Source of the DNA: Muribaculaceae bacterium
GTDB lineage: Bacteria; Bacteroidota; Bacteroidia; Bacteroidales; Muribaculaceae
Length of the DNA: 41,410 nucleotides
NCBI GenBank assembly: GCA_022484565.1
Contig: JAKVKZ010000024.1
Span: 1 to 41,410, forward strand
Direction of reading: 5' to 3'
A program made the position numbers and the translations under genes. Positions 39,707 to 41,410 of this stretch are shown here, one piece after another. A model generated the notes under the pieces. That model was not told the origin of the DNA, searched no databases, and worked only from the letters and a program-made list of their open reading frames with translations. Within the stretch, counting starts at the first letter, position 1. Every line of letters starts with the position of its first letter.

Positions 39707-41317
39707 TTATTTTTCAACTGGACGAACAGAATAACCGTTGCAGCGGGGGTGGGCGTACAAGCCGTGCCAGCTACTGATGAGGTTCAAATCGGTGGCGTAA
39801 ATGGTAGCGGCCTCGTAGTAATCACCGCCCCAGTAGTCACCGACCGTGCCAACTTGGTCAATAACAGTGCCTATACGTTCACCGGCTGCCGGCAAAAATA
39901 TGCTGTTCCCGTTCGTGCCTGTCACTTTCATTCCGTTCACTCCATTCTGTGTGGTCCATGTCCATGTGCATTTATCAATCAACTCTCGCTGCTCGACCTT
40001 GGTCGGCAACCGCCAATCACCTCCCCATTTTGCACGGGCTATGTCGTATTCAGTTCCGCTGATTTCACTCGGTGGATTCGCACTTGGATAATCATCCAAG
40101 TTTTTCGATGTCTTTGTCCCTGTCGGGTCGGCCCAACCATAATATCCTCCATATTCCTCCGGCGTGGTCGCTCCAACATTGCAGCTTGCCCATTTCACGC
40201 TCAGCCCAAGGTCAACGGCATCTCCAGCCTTTTCGTAATCTTTTGTCGTAAAACTTTTCACCTCTCCATAATAATATGTACTGTCAATCATCAAGTAGGT
40301 GCAATAATAATAAGTGGTATTCCCGATAAGGCCAATAAGAGATACACTGAAAGTGCCGTCACCAGAACTGTTGCTTGCAATCTTAGTTCCGCTCTTCACG
40401 CCAGCCGACTGCGTTGAGTAAAACATTCCACAACTTATAGTGCTGTGTGCCATTGTGCATTTAACAGTTCCTGTAAGCTTAACGCTTGTTTGCGCTATAT
40501 TAGATGCCGAGTCAGTAACAGCACTAATCAAAATGACTGGGCGGACAGACATACCTAAATAGGTGTTATTGTCGAACACGTTGTGGATGTCAAAACTGCC
40601 GAGAATGCCGAAGCTCAAACTGAAGGCGAAATTGTCCATTCCCGTGTCGATTGTATCACTCCAGATGTAGCCGAACTCTCCAACGTATTTAAAATCAGTG
40701 CCGTAACGTTGACCTGCTTTGGGCAAAAATATGCTGTTACCATTTGGCCCTACCACTTTGTAGCCGCTTACTCCATTCTGTGTGGTCAGTGTCCATGTGC
40801 AACTGTCGGCCAATTCTTTACACTCTTTGTATGTCGGTAACCGCCAAGTATCTCCCCATTTCGCACGGGCTATGTCGTATTCCGTGCCACTGATGTTGCT
40901 CGGCGGATTAGCACTTGGATAATCACTTGGATTTGTCGATGTCTTTGTTCCTGTAGGGTCAGCCCAACCATAATATCCTCCAAATTCTTCTGGTTTAGTG
41001 GCTCCAACATTGTAGCTTGCCCAACATACACTCAGCCCAAGATTCACTGCCTGCTTGATGGGATTTACAAAAGAAATGCTGTCGATTTCAGAAAGCGGAA
41101 TCTTCACATCCCCACTTGCAGTTTTTATTATCTGCATCACATAGTTGGTATGCGTCACCATTTGCGAATCCACCTTGCTGCATTCCATGCCTTGAATTGT
41201 GCTGTCGGGAATGATAACCGTATTTCCTGCATTGCGGTAAACGTAGATTTTGCTCTGCGCAAAGGCTGCGGTGGCTATAGCCACCATCGCCATCATGATC
41301 ATTGTAAACCTTTTCAT
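39707..41317 (-). CDS. Secreted FISUMP-FN3-FISUMP protein
   Basis: A 536-residue exported protein. A signal peptide (1-20, cleaved near AFAQ) precedes a short domain ending PLSEIDSISFVNP (about 74-86), common at the front of Bacteroidales FISUMP proteins. Two copies of the Fibrobacter-succinogenes-major-paralogous-type domain (about 90-262 and 370-536) share GLSVCWASYNVGAT / GLSVKWASCNVGAT, EEFGGYYGWADPTGTKTS, YDIARAKWGDTWRLPT and GNSIFLPKAG. Between them is an FN3-like module (about 263-365). It is probably a cell-surface or secreted protein of unknown function. The start overlaps the stop of the upstream gene by ATGA. Confidence 0.8.
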   Translation of the reverse strand: MKRFTMIMMAMVAIATAAFAQSKIYVYRNAGNTVIIPDSTIQGMECSKVDSQMVTHTNYVMQIIKTASGDVKIPLSEIDSISFVNPIKQAVNLGLSVCWASYNVGATKPEEFGGYYGWADPTGTKTSTNPSDYPSANPPSNISGTEYDIARAKWGDTWRLPTYKECKELADSCTWTLTTQNGVSGYKVVGPNGNSIFLPKAGQRYGTDFKYVGEFGYIWSDTIDTGMDNFAFSLSFGILGSFDIHNVFDNNTYLGMSVRPVILISAVTDSASNIAQTSVKLTGTVKCTMAHSTISCGMFYSTQSAGVKSGTKIASNSSGDGTFSVSLIGLIGNTTYYYCTYLMIDSTYYYGEVKSFTTKDYEKAGDAVDLGLSVKWASCNVGATTPEEYGGYYGWADPTGTKTSKNLDDYPSANPPSEISGTEYDIARAKWGGDWRLPTKVEQRELIDKCTWTWTTQNGVNGMKVTGTNGNSIFLPAAGERIGTVIDQVGTVGDYWGGDYYEAATIYATDLNLISSWHGLYAHPRCNGYSVRPVEK

Positions 41318-41410
41318 CGCCGTATGGTTATTTTGGTTGCTGTTCCGTTCACGTTCACGATATAAACTCCTGCACTGAGTTCACTGAGGCTCATCTCATA
41401 GCTGCCGCTG
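41314..41410 (-). CDS. Partial C-terminus of a secreted protein with a type IX-like sorting tail
   Basis: Only the last 31 residues are present; the gene enters from the right edge. The sequence (SELSAGVYIVNVNGTATKITIRR) has the GVYIV..NG..TKI.I pattern of C-terminal domains that direct proteins through the type IX secretion system in Bacteroidota. Its TGA overlaps the ATG of the FISUMP gene, so the two are translationally coupled and probably act together at the surface. The nature of the main body is not visible. Confidence 0.65.
   Translation of the reverse strand, partial: SGSYEMSLSELSAGVYIVNVNGTATKITIRR

Overview
The window reads as a chromosomal segment of a Bacteroidales bacterium. 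The evidence is Bacteroidota-type promoters (TAnnTTTG -7 boxes, several with TTTG 19-20 bases upstream) in front of most transcription units, little sign of Shine-Dalgarno sequences, a TonB-dependent receptor with a carboxypeptidase-like N-terminal domain, a class III fructose-bisphosphatase, a type IX-like C-terminal sorting tail and paired rplM-rpsI / rpsB-tsf genes. Family and genus cannot be fixed from the sequence; Muribaculaceae or Prevotellaceae would fit. I see no rRNA, tRNA, CRISPR array or intact insertion sequence.

Layout. 1-9400 is mostly housekeeping: a partial BASS-type transporter and hisS, a DbpA-like RNA helicase, a thioredoxin-fold lipoprotein, mdh, a threonylcarbamoyl-AMP synthase with a B3/B4-domain gene, the AI-2 / methyl-cycle pair mtnN-luxS, and a membrane sensor built like a histidine kinase but lacking the phospho-accepting His. 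9400-14250 holds a small TPR gene, a 700-base non-coding stretch with three tandem small-RNA-like units (a fourth lies upstream of hisS), a TPR sensor kinase, a DUF4465-type lipoprotein and murI. 14350-17340 is the ribosomal block rplM-rpsI-rpsB-tsf with structured leaders.

17478-28964 is a cell-surface glycan region. rfbB, rfbA, two tandem sugar 3,4-ketoisomerase-like genes and a PLP aminotransferase should make a dTDP-3-amino-3,6-dideoxyhexose, followed by a membrane-anchored SGNH/DltD-like protein. On the opposite strand a tight operon encodes an FkbH-type HAD/glyceryltransferase, an acyl carrier protein, a VOC protein and an MBOAT acyltransferase, followed by a TonB-dependent receptor. 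The best reading is a carrier-protein-based pathway in which a three-carbon hydroxyacyl group (glyceryl or a derivative) is put on the carrier protein by FkbH and used by the MBOAT, perhaps with the SGNH protein, to decorate a surface glycan. This is the most unusual system in the window.

29065-38867 holds class III fbp behind an AraC regulator and, divergently, a seven-gene TetR-TolC-HlyD-ABC-ABC-permease-permease export operon corresponding to E. coli CecR/YbhGFSR plus its own outer-membrane channel, with the fused YbhF ATPase split into two genes. 38868-39706 has no convincing gene but contains a 115-base tandem repeat, a decayed or tiny ORF and a strong inverted repeat. The right end has two secreted proteins in overlapping genes: the C-terminal tail of a type IX-like cargo protein and a FISUMP-FN3-FISUMP protein.
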